Shown in pieces: positions 1-6,400 of a stretch of DNA of 6,475 bases. The stretch is from Bacteroidaceae bacterium (GTDB lineage: Bacteria > Bacteroidota > Bacteroidia > Bacteroidales > Barnesiellaceae_A): contig JAFZDG010000008.1 in NCBI GenBank assembly GCA_017561285.1, positions 1 to 6,475 of the forward strand. Reading direction: 5' to 3'. Below the pieces are notes generated by a model. It did no database searches and was not told the DNA's origin. It worked only from the letters and a program-made list of their open reading frames with translations. Numbering within the stretch: position 1 is the first letter of the stretch; every line of letters starts with the position of its first letter. The position numbers and the translations under genes were made by a program.

Positions 1-432
1 GGCGAAACACGCTTCCATACCGTTACCAACGCTTTGGCTCTTGTTCCCGAAGGCGCATTGGTAGCCATACACGATGGTGTAAGGCCTCTTGTGTCGGTAG
101 ATGTTGTGCGCGAAGCCTTTGCCGTTGCCGAGCGATGTGGCGCTGCTATTCCGGTGATGCCTGTGGTGGAGAGTCTGCGATGTATCGAAGGCGAGCATTC
201 ACGTGCTGTAGACCGCAGTGCTTACCGAGCTGTACAAACACCGCAAGTGTTTGACGCAACGCAACTCAAAGCAGCTTATTCAAAGCCCTATAGCCCCGAG
301 TTTACCGATGATGCTTCGGTATATGAGGCCTACGGCTATAGTGTTACACTTATAGATGGTAACAGGGAGAATATAAAAATAACCATTCCGCAGGATATAG
401 CACTTGCCGAAATCATTTTATCGCAACAGTAG
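1..432 (+). CDS. ispD: 2-C-methyl-D-erythritol 4-phosphate cytidylyltransferase, 5'-truncated by the window edge
   Basis: IspD joins CTP and 2-C-methyl-D-erythritol 4-phosphate to give CDP-methylerythritol, the third step of the cytosolic MEP route to isoprenoids. The reading frame is open from base 1 (GETRFHTV...), so the gene enters from the left and the TTG at 34 is internal. The 143 codons present are the C-terminal part; family members are about 230 aa, so roughly the first 80-90 residues, with the glycine-rich CTP-binding loop, lie outside. Recognisable family motifs are the GGxxR-S/T-V segment at the edge, HDGVRPLV (codons 24-31, holding the conserved Asp and Arg), AVQTPQVF near base 230, FTDDASVYE near base 300, and the C-terminal NIKIT-PQD-ALAE signature, here with Ile where Thr is usual. 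The TAG stop is two bases before recG, suggesting one transcript. Identification is firm; completeness cannot be judged. Confidence 0.95.
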   Translation, partial: GETRFHTVTNALALVPEGALVAIHDGVRPLVSVDVVREAFAVAERCGAAIPVMPVVESLRCIEGEHSRAVDRSAYRAVQTPQVFDATQLKAAYSKPYSPEFTDDASVYEAYGYSVTLIDGNRENIKITIPQDIALAEIILSQQ

Positions 433-434
433 AT

Positions 435-2531
435 ATGCCCGAGTTGAGCGATCTCGACATAAAGTATTTGCCCGGAGTAGGGCCTAAGCGAGCCGAATTA
501 TTGGCTCGCGAATTGGGTATTCGCTCCTATCGCGACTTGTTGTATTATTTCCCATATAAATACATCGATCGCAGCAAGACCTATCGTATAAGTGAGATAA
601 CGGGTTCGATGCCCTATATACAATTGCGTGGGCGCATTATATCATATACTACGCAAGGCGAAGGAGCACGTCGCCGACTCATAGCAACCTTTAGCGATGG
701 TACAGGTACGATAGAGCTGGTGTGGTTCAAAGGCATTAGATACGTTACCGAACGGTACAAAACAGGTGTAGATTATACACTCTTTGGCAAGCCAACGCTA
801 TTTAACGGTCGTTACAATATAGCCCATCCCGAGATAGACCTTGTAGATGAGATTATAGACAAAAATATAGGATTACAAGGTTATTATACTACAACCGAGC
901 GTATGAAGAGTGCTTTTGTCAACTCAAAGACATTGCACAAGATGATATACTCGTTGTGGAATTCGATACATGGCCCGCTTGAAGAGACACTCTCGCGAGA
1001 AGTAATTGAGCGTGCTCGTGTCATAGGACTCAACGATGCATTGTGTTACATACACTTTCCTCGCACTGTCGAGGATATGTGGCGTGCGCAGTTTCGCTTG
1101 AAGTTTGAAGAGTTGTTCTATCTGCAATTACACATTTTGCGTTATGCCCGCCTGCGCACTCGCAATATTGGTGGTTTGCGATTTGCCCGTATTGGCGACT
1201 ATTTCAATCGTTTTTATAACGAGATATTGCCATTTGCGCTCACCGATGACCAAAAACAGGTTTTACGCGATATTCGCGCCGATGTAGGTAGTGGCAGGCA
1301 GATGAATCGTTTGCTGCAAGGCGATGTGGGTAGTGGAAAGACCATCGTTGCTCTTATGACGGCTCTGATGGCTATTGACAATGGCTATCAGGCTTGCATT
1401 ATGGCTCCTACTGAGATTTTGGCGGCTCAGCATTACGAGTCTATTTCTTCAATGTTGATGCCTTTGGGTTTACGAGTAGAACTGCTCACCGGTTCTCGCC
1501 GCAAGCGTGAGCGTGAACCCATTCTGGCAGGCTTGGCATCGGGCGATGTGCGCATCCTGATAGGTACGCATGCTCTACTCGAAGAGGGCGTGGTATTCAA
1601 TAATTTAGGTATGGTTGTTATCGACGAGCAGCACCGTTTTGGTGTGGCGCAGCGAGCCAAACTCTGGGGTAAAAATACGATTCCGCCCCATGTGTTGGTT
1701 ATGACCGCTACGCCCATACCTCGCACGCTGGCTATGACGGTATATGGCGATCTCGATGTATCGGTTATCAAGCAGTTGCCTCCCGGGCGCAAACCTATCC
1801 AGACGCTTTTGCAGTATGACAATAAGCGAGCACAACTCAATGCCTCATTGCGCCGTCAGTTGCAGCTGGGGCGACAAGTATATATCGTATATCCCCTTAT
1901 CGAAGAGAGCGAAAAGAGCGATATGAAGAGTTTGTTGGAGGGTTTTGAAACCGTCAAACAGACCTTTCCCGAATATACGGTTTGTATGGTACATGGAAAG
2001 ATGAAGCCGGCCGAAAAAGAGGCGCAGATGCAGCGCTTTGTACACAACGAAGCGCAAATTATGGTGGCTACAACGGTTATAGAAGTAGGTGTAAACGTAC
2101 CCAATGCCACTGTAATGGTTATTGAAAATGCCGAGCGATTTGGCTTGGCACAGTTGCACCAGTTGAGGGGGCGGGTAGGTCGAGGCGGCGAACAATCTTA
2201 TTGTATATTGATGTCGCGCTACGACTTGGCACAAGATACCCGCAAGCGATTGGAAATCATGGCCGAAACCAACGATGGATTTGTAATAGCTGAGGCCGAT
2301 ATGCGATTGCGCGGTCCGGGCGATATGGAGGGAACACAACAAAGCGGTATAGCCTTTGAGTTGCATATAGCCAATCTTGCGCAAGATGGACAAATATTGC
2401 AGTTGGCGCGTGACATTGCGATGGAAGTACTCGAAAAAGACGAATTATTGGAGCTGCCTCATAACTATACGTTACGCAAAGAGTTACAGCGTTGCTATGC
2501 AAAGAAGGTCAATTGGGGCCAGATAAGTTGA
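435..2531 (+). CDS. recG: ATP-dependent DNA helicase RecG
   Basis: RecG is a cytosolic superfamily 2 helicase that remodels stalled replication forks and branch-migrates Holliday junctions. The 698 aa match the family's usual length of about 690-700, so the gene is complete. In order: a helix-hairpin-helix-like LPGVGPKRA at residues 12-20; the OB-fold wedge domain, roughly 55-150; a Q-like motif LTDDQ at 269-273; Walker A GDVGSGKT at 296-303; motif II DEQH at 397-400 (the RecG/Mfd form of DEAH); motif III TATP at 424-427; motif VI QLHQLRGRVGRGG at 573-585; and the TRG translocation region starting NDGF at 613 and running through LRGPGDMEGTQQSG. No catalytic residue is missing. The ATG at 435 lies two bases after the ispD stop and gives the expected N-terminus; no Shine-Dalgarno precedes it. 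It is probably expressed from the ispD promoter. No clear hairpin terminator follows it. Confidence 0.98.
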   Translation: MPELSDLDIKYLPGVGPKRAELLARELGIRSYRDLLYYFPYKYIDRSKTYRISEITGSMPYIQLRGRIISYTTQGEGARRRLIATFSDGTGTIELVWFKGIRYVTERYKTGVDYTLFGKPTLFNGRYNIAHPEIDLVDEIIDKNIGLQGYYTTTERMKSAFVNSKTLHKMIYSLWNSIHGPLEETLSREVIERARVIGLNDALCYIHFPRTVEDMWRAQFRLKFEELFYLQLHILRYARLRTRNIGGLRFARIGDYFNRFYNEILPFALTDDQKQVLRDIRADVGSGRQMNRLLQGDVGSGKTIVALMTALMAIDNGYQACIMAPTEILAAQHYESISSMLMPLGLRVELLTGSRRKREREPILAGLASGDVRILIGTHALLEEGVVFNNLGMVVIDEQHRFGVAQRAKLWGKNTIPPHVLVMTATPIPRTLAMTVYGDLDVSVIKQLPPGRKPIQTLLQYDNKRAQLNASLRRQLQLGRQVYIVYPLIEESEKSDMKSLLEGFETVKQTFPEYTVCMVHGKMKPAEKEAQMQRFVHNEAQIMVATTVIEVGVNVPNATVMVIENAERFGLAQLHQLRGRVGRGGEQSYCILMSRYDLAQDTRKRLEIMAETNDGFVIAEADMRLRGPGDMEGTQQSGIAFELHIANLAQDGQILQLARDIAMEVLEKDELLELPHNYTLRKELQRCYAKKVNWGQIS

Positions 2532-2702
2532 TGACAAGCCTAATAGGGTTATAAAGAATTTGTTGCAGAAAATATAAATAGAGCAATAAAACGTTGTGTG
2601 TGTAATAGGCGTAAGATTGTTAATTAATTGTAAAAACCACATTTTCAGCCCATTTAGTACAAAATTATCATTATCTCGTATTTCGATTTTCAATAAAATG
2701 TA

Positions 2703-2710
2703 TATCTTTG
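2703..2710 (+). promoter_or_regulatory. Predicted Bacteroidota promoter (-7 box) for the M23 peptidase gene
   Basis: TATCTTTG matches the Bacteroidota sigma-ABfr -7 consensus TAnnTTTG exactly and is followed by C, as is common. A weak -33 candidate, TTTCG, lies at 2681-2685. Transcription would start near 2715, giving a leader of about 85 nt before the ATG at 2802. The flanking DNA is strongly AT-rich, as expected of a promoter. This is a consensus match only; no start site is mapped. Confidence 0.6.
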
Positions 2711-2723
2711 CACTTGGAGAAAT

Positions 2724-2765
2724 ATTGCGTAGAGCAATGTTGAATGCGATAGAAGTACAATTCTA
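2724..2765 (+). other. Two small predicted hairpins in the M23 gene leader
   Basis: Two short inverted repeats lie in the predicted untranslated leader: ATTGC (2724-2728) with GCAAT (2734-2738) around a 5-nt loop, and TAGAA (2750-2754) with TTCTA (2761-2765) around a 6-nt loop. Each stem is only 5 bp, so stability would be modest and chance is a fair explanation. I do not recognise a known riboswitch or RNA family here. Confidence 0.2.
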
Positions 2766-2801
2766 CCCTAAAGAAAAGCCTTGAGAACCCGTTAAGCACT
2801 T

Positions 2802-3749
2802 ATGAATGTATTAAAGAACATATTTGTATCAATAACTGTTGGTATGATGATGTGTGTGGTAGCCCACGCACAAGATTTGGCCGACATACACACACAACAC
2901 CATCAAGAACTCCTCCAAGGGCAGCCTGCTGTATATGAAGAGATAAATCTTCTCGATACAGTGGCAATGAAGGAATTGCTCATAGCCGAGCCTTGGATAA
3001 GTGAGGCAGCATTGCTCTATGGCGAGAATTGGAGCAGTGATCGTGTTAATCCCTACGATGCCAAGAAAATGGAGTTGCCCGATTCTATGGTTATAGATTT
3101 ATCGAATTACTGCGTACCTCATAATGGTTATATTACATCGAACTACGGATGGCGTCGTCGTCGTATGCACAAAGGTATTGACCTCAAAGTACTCACCGGC
3201 GATACTATTCGAGCTGCATTCGATGGCAAAATTCGTCTCACCAAATATGAGCGTCGTGGTTATGGATACTATGTAATCATACGTCACAACAACGGATTGG
3301 AAACCATTTATGGTCACTTGTCAAAATTTCTAGTAAAGCCCGACCAAGAGGTAAAAGCCGGCGAGCCTATTGCCTTAGGTGGCAATACCGGTCGATCTAC
3401 CGGTTCGCACCTTCACTTCGAAACACGTTATTTGGGTATGGATATCAACCCCAATGCTATCTTTGATTTCCATAACAAAACCATCCGTAAGAACGAATTG
3501 GTATTCAGCCCCAAGTTGCTGGCATCTAATGGCCCATCGGCCATTCACGTAGATGGTACCAAGTATGGTCGCTATGGTGGTAAAAGTGCATCGGGCGGAA
3601 GTGGTGCGGCCACTTATCGTGTGCGCAAGGGCGATACGCTATCGCGCATAGCACAGCGTAACGGAACAACCGTCAATACCATATGTAGGCTCAATGGTAT
3701 CAAAAAGACCTCAATACTCCGTCCCGGACAAGTATTGAAGTTGAAATAA
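2802..3749 (+). CDS. Secreted M23-family (LytM/NlpD-like) metallopeptidase with C-terminal LysM domain
   Basis: Likely a periplasmic peptidoglycan endopeptidase, or an inactive-type regulator of amidases, acting on peptide cross-links. The 315 aa begin with a Sec signal peptide: Lys5 followed by a hydrophobic stretch, with cleavage likely after AHA (residue 23), before Gln24. Residues about 24-100 are a linker region common to such Bacteroidota proteins. The M23 domain spans roughly 105-220 and retains the zinc ligands and catalytic residues: H123 and D127 in HKGID, H172 in YGH, and H203 and H205 in SHLHFE. An intact set argues for an active enzyme. A Gly/Ser-rich linker leads to a single LysM domain at 272-315 (YRVRKGDTLSRIA... 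to RPGQVLKLK), which binds glycan chains. The gene stands alone with its own promoter and ends at a terminator. The ATG at 2802 is chosen because it gives a clean signal peptide; no Shine-Dalgarno is present. Its exact cleavage specificity cannot be told from sequence. Confidence 0.93.
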   Translation: MNVLKNIFVSITVGMMMCVVAHAQDLADIHTQHHQELLQGQPAVYEEINLLDTVAMKELLIAEPWISEAALLYGENWSSDRVNPYDAKKMELPDSMVIDLSNYCVPHNGYITSNYGWRRRRMHKGIDLKVLTGDTIRAAFDGKIRLTKYERRGYGYYVIIRHNNGLETIYGHLSKFLVKPDQEVKAGEPIALGGNTGRSTGSHLHFETRYLGMDINPNAIFDFHNKTIRKNELVFSPKLLASNGPSAIHVDGTKYGRYGGKSASGGSGAATYRVRKGDTLSRIAQRNGTTVNTICRLNGIKKTSILRPGQVLKLK

Positions 3750-3784
3750 TCTCATTCCGAACGAATAGACAATAGAATATAAAA

Positions 3785-3822
3785 AGACCGGTGCGCGAAG
3801 GTAGACTTTGGCGCACCGGTCT
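3785..3822. terminator. Bidirectional intrinsic terminator between convergent genes
   Basis: A perfect 12-bp inverted repeat pairs 3785-3796 (AGACCGGTGCGC) with 3811-3822 (GCGCACCGGTCT) around a 14-nt loop. On the plus strand it is followed by C then TTTT (3824-3827); on the minus strand the stem is followed by TTTTATATT (complement of 3784-3776). It lies 35 bp past the M23 peptidase stop and 37 bp past the stop of the small minus-strand gene, so it can end both transcripts. The T-tract is better on the minus strand. Confidence 0.88.
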
Positions 3823-3859
3823 CTTTTCGTGGTAGTTACTATCAATATAAGTATGTATA

Positions 3860-4003
3860 TTATTCTTTTTCGGCCTTTTGGTTAGCTATTCGAGCTTTGT
3901 ACTCTTTCATCTTCTTTTGCCAGGCCTTACGCTTAGCTTGTTCCTGAGCTGCTTTGCGGGCTTGGTAATCGGCATACTGTTTTTCTAAGAAATTATCGGC
4001 CAT
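3860..4003 (-). CDS. Small highly charged alpha-helical protein, 47 aa, function unknown
   Basis: The ATG at 4003 opens a 47-codon frame ending in TAA, beginning MADNFLEKQYADY. The composition is extreme: 10 Lys, 3 Arg, 5 Glu, 2 Asp, 10 Ala and 6 Gln, with no Gly, Pro, Ser or Thr, so it should form one long amphipathic, basic helix (net charge about +6). There is no signal peptide or membrane segment, so it is probably cytosolic. It starts 14 bp after the yqgE-family stop on the same strand and ends 37 bp before the terminator, which makes it the likely last gene of the pdxB operon. From memory, short Bacteroidales proteins starting with a similar M-A-[DE]-N-[FY]-L-E exist, some labelled 'dehydrogenase' without support; I could not check this. 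RNA, ribosome or acidic-partner binding would be guesses from charge alone. Confidence 0.72.
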   Translation of the reverse strand: MADNFLEKQYADYQARKAAQEQAKRKAWQKKMKEYKARIANQKAEKE

Positions 4004-4017
4004 ATGGTTGTTTAAAA

Positions 4018-4620
4018 TCAGTTGAAAGAAGCCTCAGGAGGACACAAACTCCATACTCGATAATCCTCGCCAAGTGTCTCTACAATTTCATTCCAATAGG
4101 ATTTATCTCGAGCCGATAACATACCCATGATGTCTGTTGGACTTGTTACAACCCAGGTTTTTTCGTTAATTTCGTTTCTTAGTTGTTCGGCAGTCCAAGC
4201 GCAATAGCCCGAGAAGAACTTGATGCATCGCTCATCATAATCACTACTGTTTATATACTTTATAACTTCATCTGTATCACCACCCAGATATAGACCGCTG
4301 TTGCCAATAGGTAACGAATTTTTGAATCGGTCACCCAATGTGTGAATGAACAGTAGTTGATTGTGACCAATGGGTCCTCCCATATATAAAGGTATTGGAG
4401 CTGTGCATTTCTCCTTGTGTATGAGTTGGTTGAGTTTGATATCGCTGCAGTGATTGAGTATCAATCCTACACAGCCGTCTTGAGTATTGTGCTCGAGCAT
4501 CAATACAACAGAACGTTCGAAGTACTCTTCATCGAGAAATGGCTCTACAACCAATAGATCGCCAGCTTTAGGTTCTCGTTGTAACTTTTTTATGCCGAAT
4601 ATCTGTTCAAATAGTTTCAC
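4018..4620 (-). CDS. YqgE/AlgH (DUF179, UPF0301) family protein, GTG start
   Basis: A 200-aa protein, close to the family's usual 185-200. Family hallmarks are GDLLVVEPFLDEEYFERSV at residues 20-38, GCVGLILN at 49-56, MGGPIGHNQLLFIHT at 80-94, the GLYLGGD segment near 109-115, and FFSGYCAWTAEQLRNEI at 135-151. The biochemical role of the family is unsettled. Its founding name AlgH comes from a link to alginate regulation in Pseudomonas that does not transfer to this organism. The protein has no signal peptide and should be cytosolic. The start is GTG (complement of CAC at 4618-4620): a TAA stop lies five codons upstream in frame with no ATG between, and the first downstream ATG, at residue 41, would delete conserved sequence. 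It begins 27 bp after the pdxB stop and precedes a 47-codon gene by 14 bp, so all three are probably one transcript. Family assignment is firm; function is not. Confidence 0.93.
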   Translation of the reverse strand: MKLFEQIFGIKKLQREPKAGDLLVVEPFLDEEYFERSVVLMLEHNTQDGCVGLILNHCSDIKLNQLIHKEKCTAPIPLYMGGPIGHNQLLFIHTLGDRFKNSLPIGNSGLYLGGDTDEVIKYINSSDYDERCIKFFSGYCAWTAEQLRNEINEKTWVVTSPTDIMGMLSARDKSYWNEIVETLGEDYRVWSLCPPEASFN

Positions 4621-4647
4621 GTGTTCTTGTTTTTATGGGGTTAAATG

Positions 4648-5763
4648 TCAAAGTTTAAATCCAAGTTCTCGCAGTATGGTTGCATTGTTGTCTTTGGCTC
4701 CGGTAATAGTATAGGCAGGAAACTCTCTACGAATGCCATATGTGTTGCGCAGTTTCTCAAAGTCGTAAGGTTGACGTTTGAGATTGCGAGACTCAAACAG
4801 CGGGTTGTAGCTCGACAATACAGCCGTAGCAATGGGATCGCTGTTGCGGGCCAAAGCCAGGGTGCTTACAGGGGGTGTTGGCGGTACAATCTCCGATGTG
4901 TCAATGCTAACCCCCAACTCCTTAGCTACAGCCTCTACTATCATACGTGTGGCGTTGGCTTTGCCATCGGACGAGTAGCCTGCTATGTGTGGGGTTGCAA
5001 TAAACGATGCGAACATCAAGGCTGTGTTGAGGCGAGGCTCTCCTTCCCAACAATCCATTACTGCATCACACACTTTTTCTGTATTCAATGCACGCAGGAG
5101 GGCATAATTGTCAACAACAGCACCACGTGCCGAGTTGATGATGAGCGGACTGCGTTGCAGAGAGTCGAAAAATGCAGCCGATCCCAAGTGGCATGTAGCA
5201 TACTCGCCTTGCATAGTGAGTGGTGTGTGAAATGTTATGATGTCGGCTTTTGCCGCAATCTCATCGAGCGAAACAAAGTTTTTCTCACCCTCAACTGCTG
5301 CTCGAGGAGGATCATTGAGCAATATTTTCATACCCATTGCTCTGCAATATTTTTCTACGACAGAGCCTACATGGCCCACACCTATAATGCCAATGGTCAG
5401 CTCGGGTATATTGCGATTCTTTGAGCGAGCCCAAAGAAGGATAGATGCCAATATGTATTGACCTACCGATATGGCATTACATCCGGGTGCGTTCTGCCAG
5501 CGAATGCCGTTCTCGTCACAGTATTGAGTGTCAATATGGTCATATCCTATTGTTGCTGTGCCAACGAACCGGCAACGAGAGCCGTTGAGCAAACGTTTAT
5601 CTACTCGAGTACGGGTGCTTACAAGTAAAATATCGGCATCGCGTACAACCGAATTGGTTATTTCGTTGGGTTCGTAGTAGCTTACTTGTGCATAGGGTTC
5701 TAACAAACCTCGCAAGAAAGGAATCTTGCTATCTGCTACTATATGTATGTCTTGTGAACTCAT
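4648..5763 (-). CDS. pdxB: 4-phospho-D-erythronate dehydrogenase
   Basis: PdxB oxidises 4-phospho-D-erythronate to 2-oxo-3-hydroxy-4-phosphobutanoate, the second step of the four-carbon branch of DXP-dependent pyridoxal phosphate synthesis, in the cytosol. At 371 aa it is near the usual 375-380. The Rossmann nucleotide-binding loop GIIGVGHVG is at residues 125-133, with acidic D151 near the end of the following strand. The D-2-hydroxyacid dehydrogenase triad is present: R213 in NSARGAVVD, E242 in CWEGEP and H259 in TPHIAGYS. The spacings of 29 and 17 residues fit the E. coli enzyme's R208/E237/H254. The C-terminal 80 or so residues beyond that core fit the PdxB-specific dimerisation domain and separate it from SerA and other relatives. 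The ATG at 5763 is the first gene of a minus-strand operon with the yqgE-family gene and a 47-codon gene; a -7 box lies about 30 bp upstream. Nothing in the coding sequence looks broken. Confidence 0.95.
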   Translation of the reverse strand: MSSQDIHIVADSKIPFLRGLLEPYAQVSYYEPNEITNSVVRDADILLVSTRTRVDKRLLNGSRCRFVGTATIGYDHIDTQYCDENGIRWQNAPGCNAISVGQYILASILLWARSKNRNIPELTIGIIGVGHVGSVVEKYCRAMGMKILLNDPPRAAVEGEKNFVSLDEIAAKADIITFHTPLTMQGEYATCHLGSAAFFDSLQRSPLIINSARGAVVDNYALLRALNTEKVCDAVMDCWEGEPRLNTALMFASFIATPHIAGYSSDGKANATRMIVEAVAKELGVSIDTSEIVPPTPPVSTLALARNSDPIATAVLSSYNPLFESRNLKRQPYDFEKLRNTYGIRREFPAYTITGAKDNNATILRELGFKL

Positions 5764-5793
5764 ATATATAGATTGTCATTTTGAAAACCTCTG

Positions 5794-5801
5794 CAAAAAT
5801 A
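5794..5801 (-). promoter_or_regulatory. Predicted Bacteroidota promoter (-7 box) for the pdxB operon
   Basis: Read on the minus strand, TATTTTTG matches TAnnTTTG and is followed by C. It lies 30 bp upstream of the pdxB ATG, implying a leader of about 25 nt. No convincing -33 TTTG is seen at the usual distance. The box sits largely inside a perfect 14-bp AT palindrome, AAAAATATATTTTT, at 5795-5808, which is either an operator-like overlap or simple AT-richness. This is a consensus match only. Confidence 0.5.
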
Positions 5802-5859
5802 TATTTTTTCTGCGAATAATTACTATACTGAGGCAATAATCTTATCTATAAAATAAACA

Positions 5860-5955
5860 ATCGTATGTGATAAAGCATCAAAATTCTTTTCAATGCATTT
5901 GTCATAAAAGCGTTAAACATCGTCAATAATAAAATATCGTATGTTGTGTATCGTG
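5860..5955. repeat. Recurrent ATCGT-containing short motifs in divergent promoter region
   Basis: The 9-mer ATCGTATGT occurs at 5860-5868 and again at 5936-5944 in the same orientation. The shorter core ATCGT also appears at 5919-5923 (followed by CAA) and 5950-5954 (followed by GTT). All four lie upstream of the -7 box of the DUF1573-type gene. They could be binding sites for a regulator, but in short AT-rich DNA, coincidence is a serious alternative. No gene is supported anywhere in 5764-5999. Confidence 0.25.
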
Positions 5956-5973
5956 TTATAAGAAAATAAATTG

Positions 5974-5981
5974 TAAATTTG
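5974..5981 (+). promoter_or_regulatory. Predicted Bacteroidota promoter (-7 box) for the DUF1573-type gene
   Basis: TAAATTTG fits TAnnTTTG exactly and is followed by CATAA. Transcription would begin around 5985-5988, leaving only some 12-15 nt before the ATG at 6000, so the message would be nearly leaderless. A -33 element is not clear; the region 5950-5955 at the right distance reads ATCGTG. The box also rules out translation starting at the in-frame TTG at 5979, which lies within it. Confidence 0.6.
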
Positions 5982-5999
5982 CATAAATCTATAATGTAT

Positions 6000-6392
6000 A
6001 TGAAGCGGTTTTTGTTACATCTTGTTTGTGCGGTCGTTATGCTTGTTCCGGCTATGGCCTATGGCGAATGTGCCAAGATAAAGTTTGACAATACTATGCA
6101 CAATTTTGAGGCAGTCCCTGAGGATGGGGGTACTGTGGCGCATGATTTCGTTTTTACCAATGAGGGAGATGCTGCATTGGTTGTTCTGGAAGTGAATACC
6201 AACTGTGGTTGTACGGTTGCCGATTTTCCGCAGGCTCCTGTTGCTCCCGGCAAGCAGGGTGTCATAACTATAACATTCGATCCCAAAGGTAATCCCGGAG
6301 AGTTTGCCAAAGAGATTGTCGTGAAGACCAATGCAAAGAAAAAGAAGAGCCGTTTGCGCATTAAAGGTGTAGTCATTTCTAATAGTAAATAA
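6000..6392 (+). CDS. Exported DUF1573 (immunoglobulin-like fold) family protein, 130 aa
   Basis: A small secreted protein of the DUF1573 family, common in Bacteroidota and with no established biochemical function; it probably folds as a single Ig-like beta-sandwich in the periplasm or at the cell surface. The signal peptide is MKRFL plus a hydrophobic core, with cleavage likely after AMA (residue 20). Family features are KFDNTMHNFEAV at 27-39 (members usually have HDFG, so Glu replaces Gly), VAHDFVFTNEGDAALVV at 46-62, the signature NCGCT at 68-72, PVAPGKQGVITITFDP at 80-95, and GEFAKEIVVKTN then LRIKGVV at the end. Cys69 and Cys71 are retained. A lysine run (113-116) lies in a predicted turn. 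ATG 6000 is preferred over in-frame ATG 5994 because it begins the signal peptide directly; 5994 would add only Met-Tyr. It is not an evident lipoprotein: Glu precedes Cys24. A second exported gene follows eight bases after the stop. Confidence 0.85.
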   Translation: MKRFLLHLVCAVVMLVPAMAYGECAKIKFDNTMHNFEAVPEDGGTVAHDFVFTNEGDAALVVLEVNTNCGCTVADFPQAPVAPGKQGVITITFDPKGNPGEFAKEIVVKTNAKKKKSRLRIKGVVISNSK

Positions 6393-6400
6393 TTTGTAAT

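Noticed and set aside
34..432. A frame starting at TTG 34 as a complete short gene
   Set aside because: The frame is open to base 1 and the residues upstream match the IspD core, so this is a truncated ispD and not a 132-aa protein.
1433..2416. Several minus-strand frames of 65-182 codons inside recG
   Set aside because: They overlap each other and recG's helicase motifs, and have no coherent composition or start signals. All are explained by the codon pattern of recG.
2596..2784. A 62-codon plus-strand frame in the recG-M23 gap
   Set aside because: It runs through the predicted M23 promoter, has no family resemblance and has a composition typical of translated AT-rich intergenic DNA.
4645..5424. 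A 259-codon plus-strand frame opposite pdxB
   Set aside because: It lies antisense to a well-supported enzyme gene. Its translation is rich in Cys, Arg and Ser, with no recognisable domain and no promoter, so it is a shadow frame.
5979..5999. Start of the DUF1573-type protein at TTG 5979
   Set aside because: That codon lies within the predicted -7 promoter box, and the added residues would precede an already complete signal peptide.
6057..6074. Lipoprotein signal (lipobox) ending at Cys24 of the DUF1573-type protein
   Set aside because: The residues before the cysteine are Tyr-Gly-Glu; Glu at -1 does not fit a lipobox, and AMA just upstream is a good signal peptidase I site.
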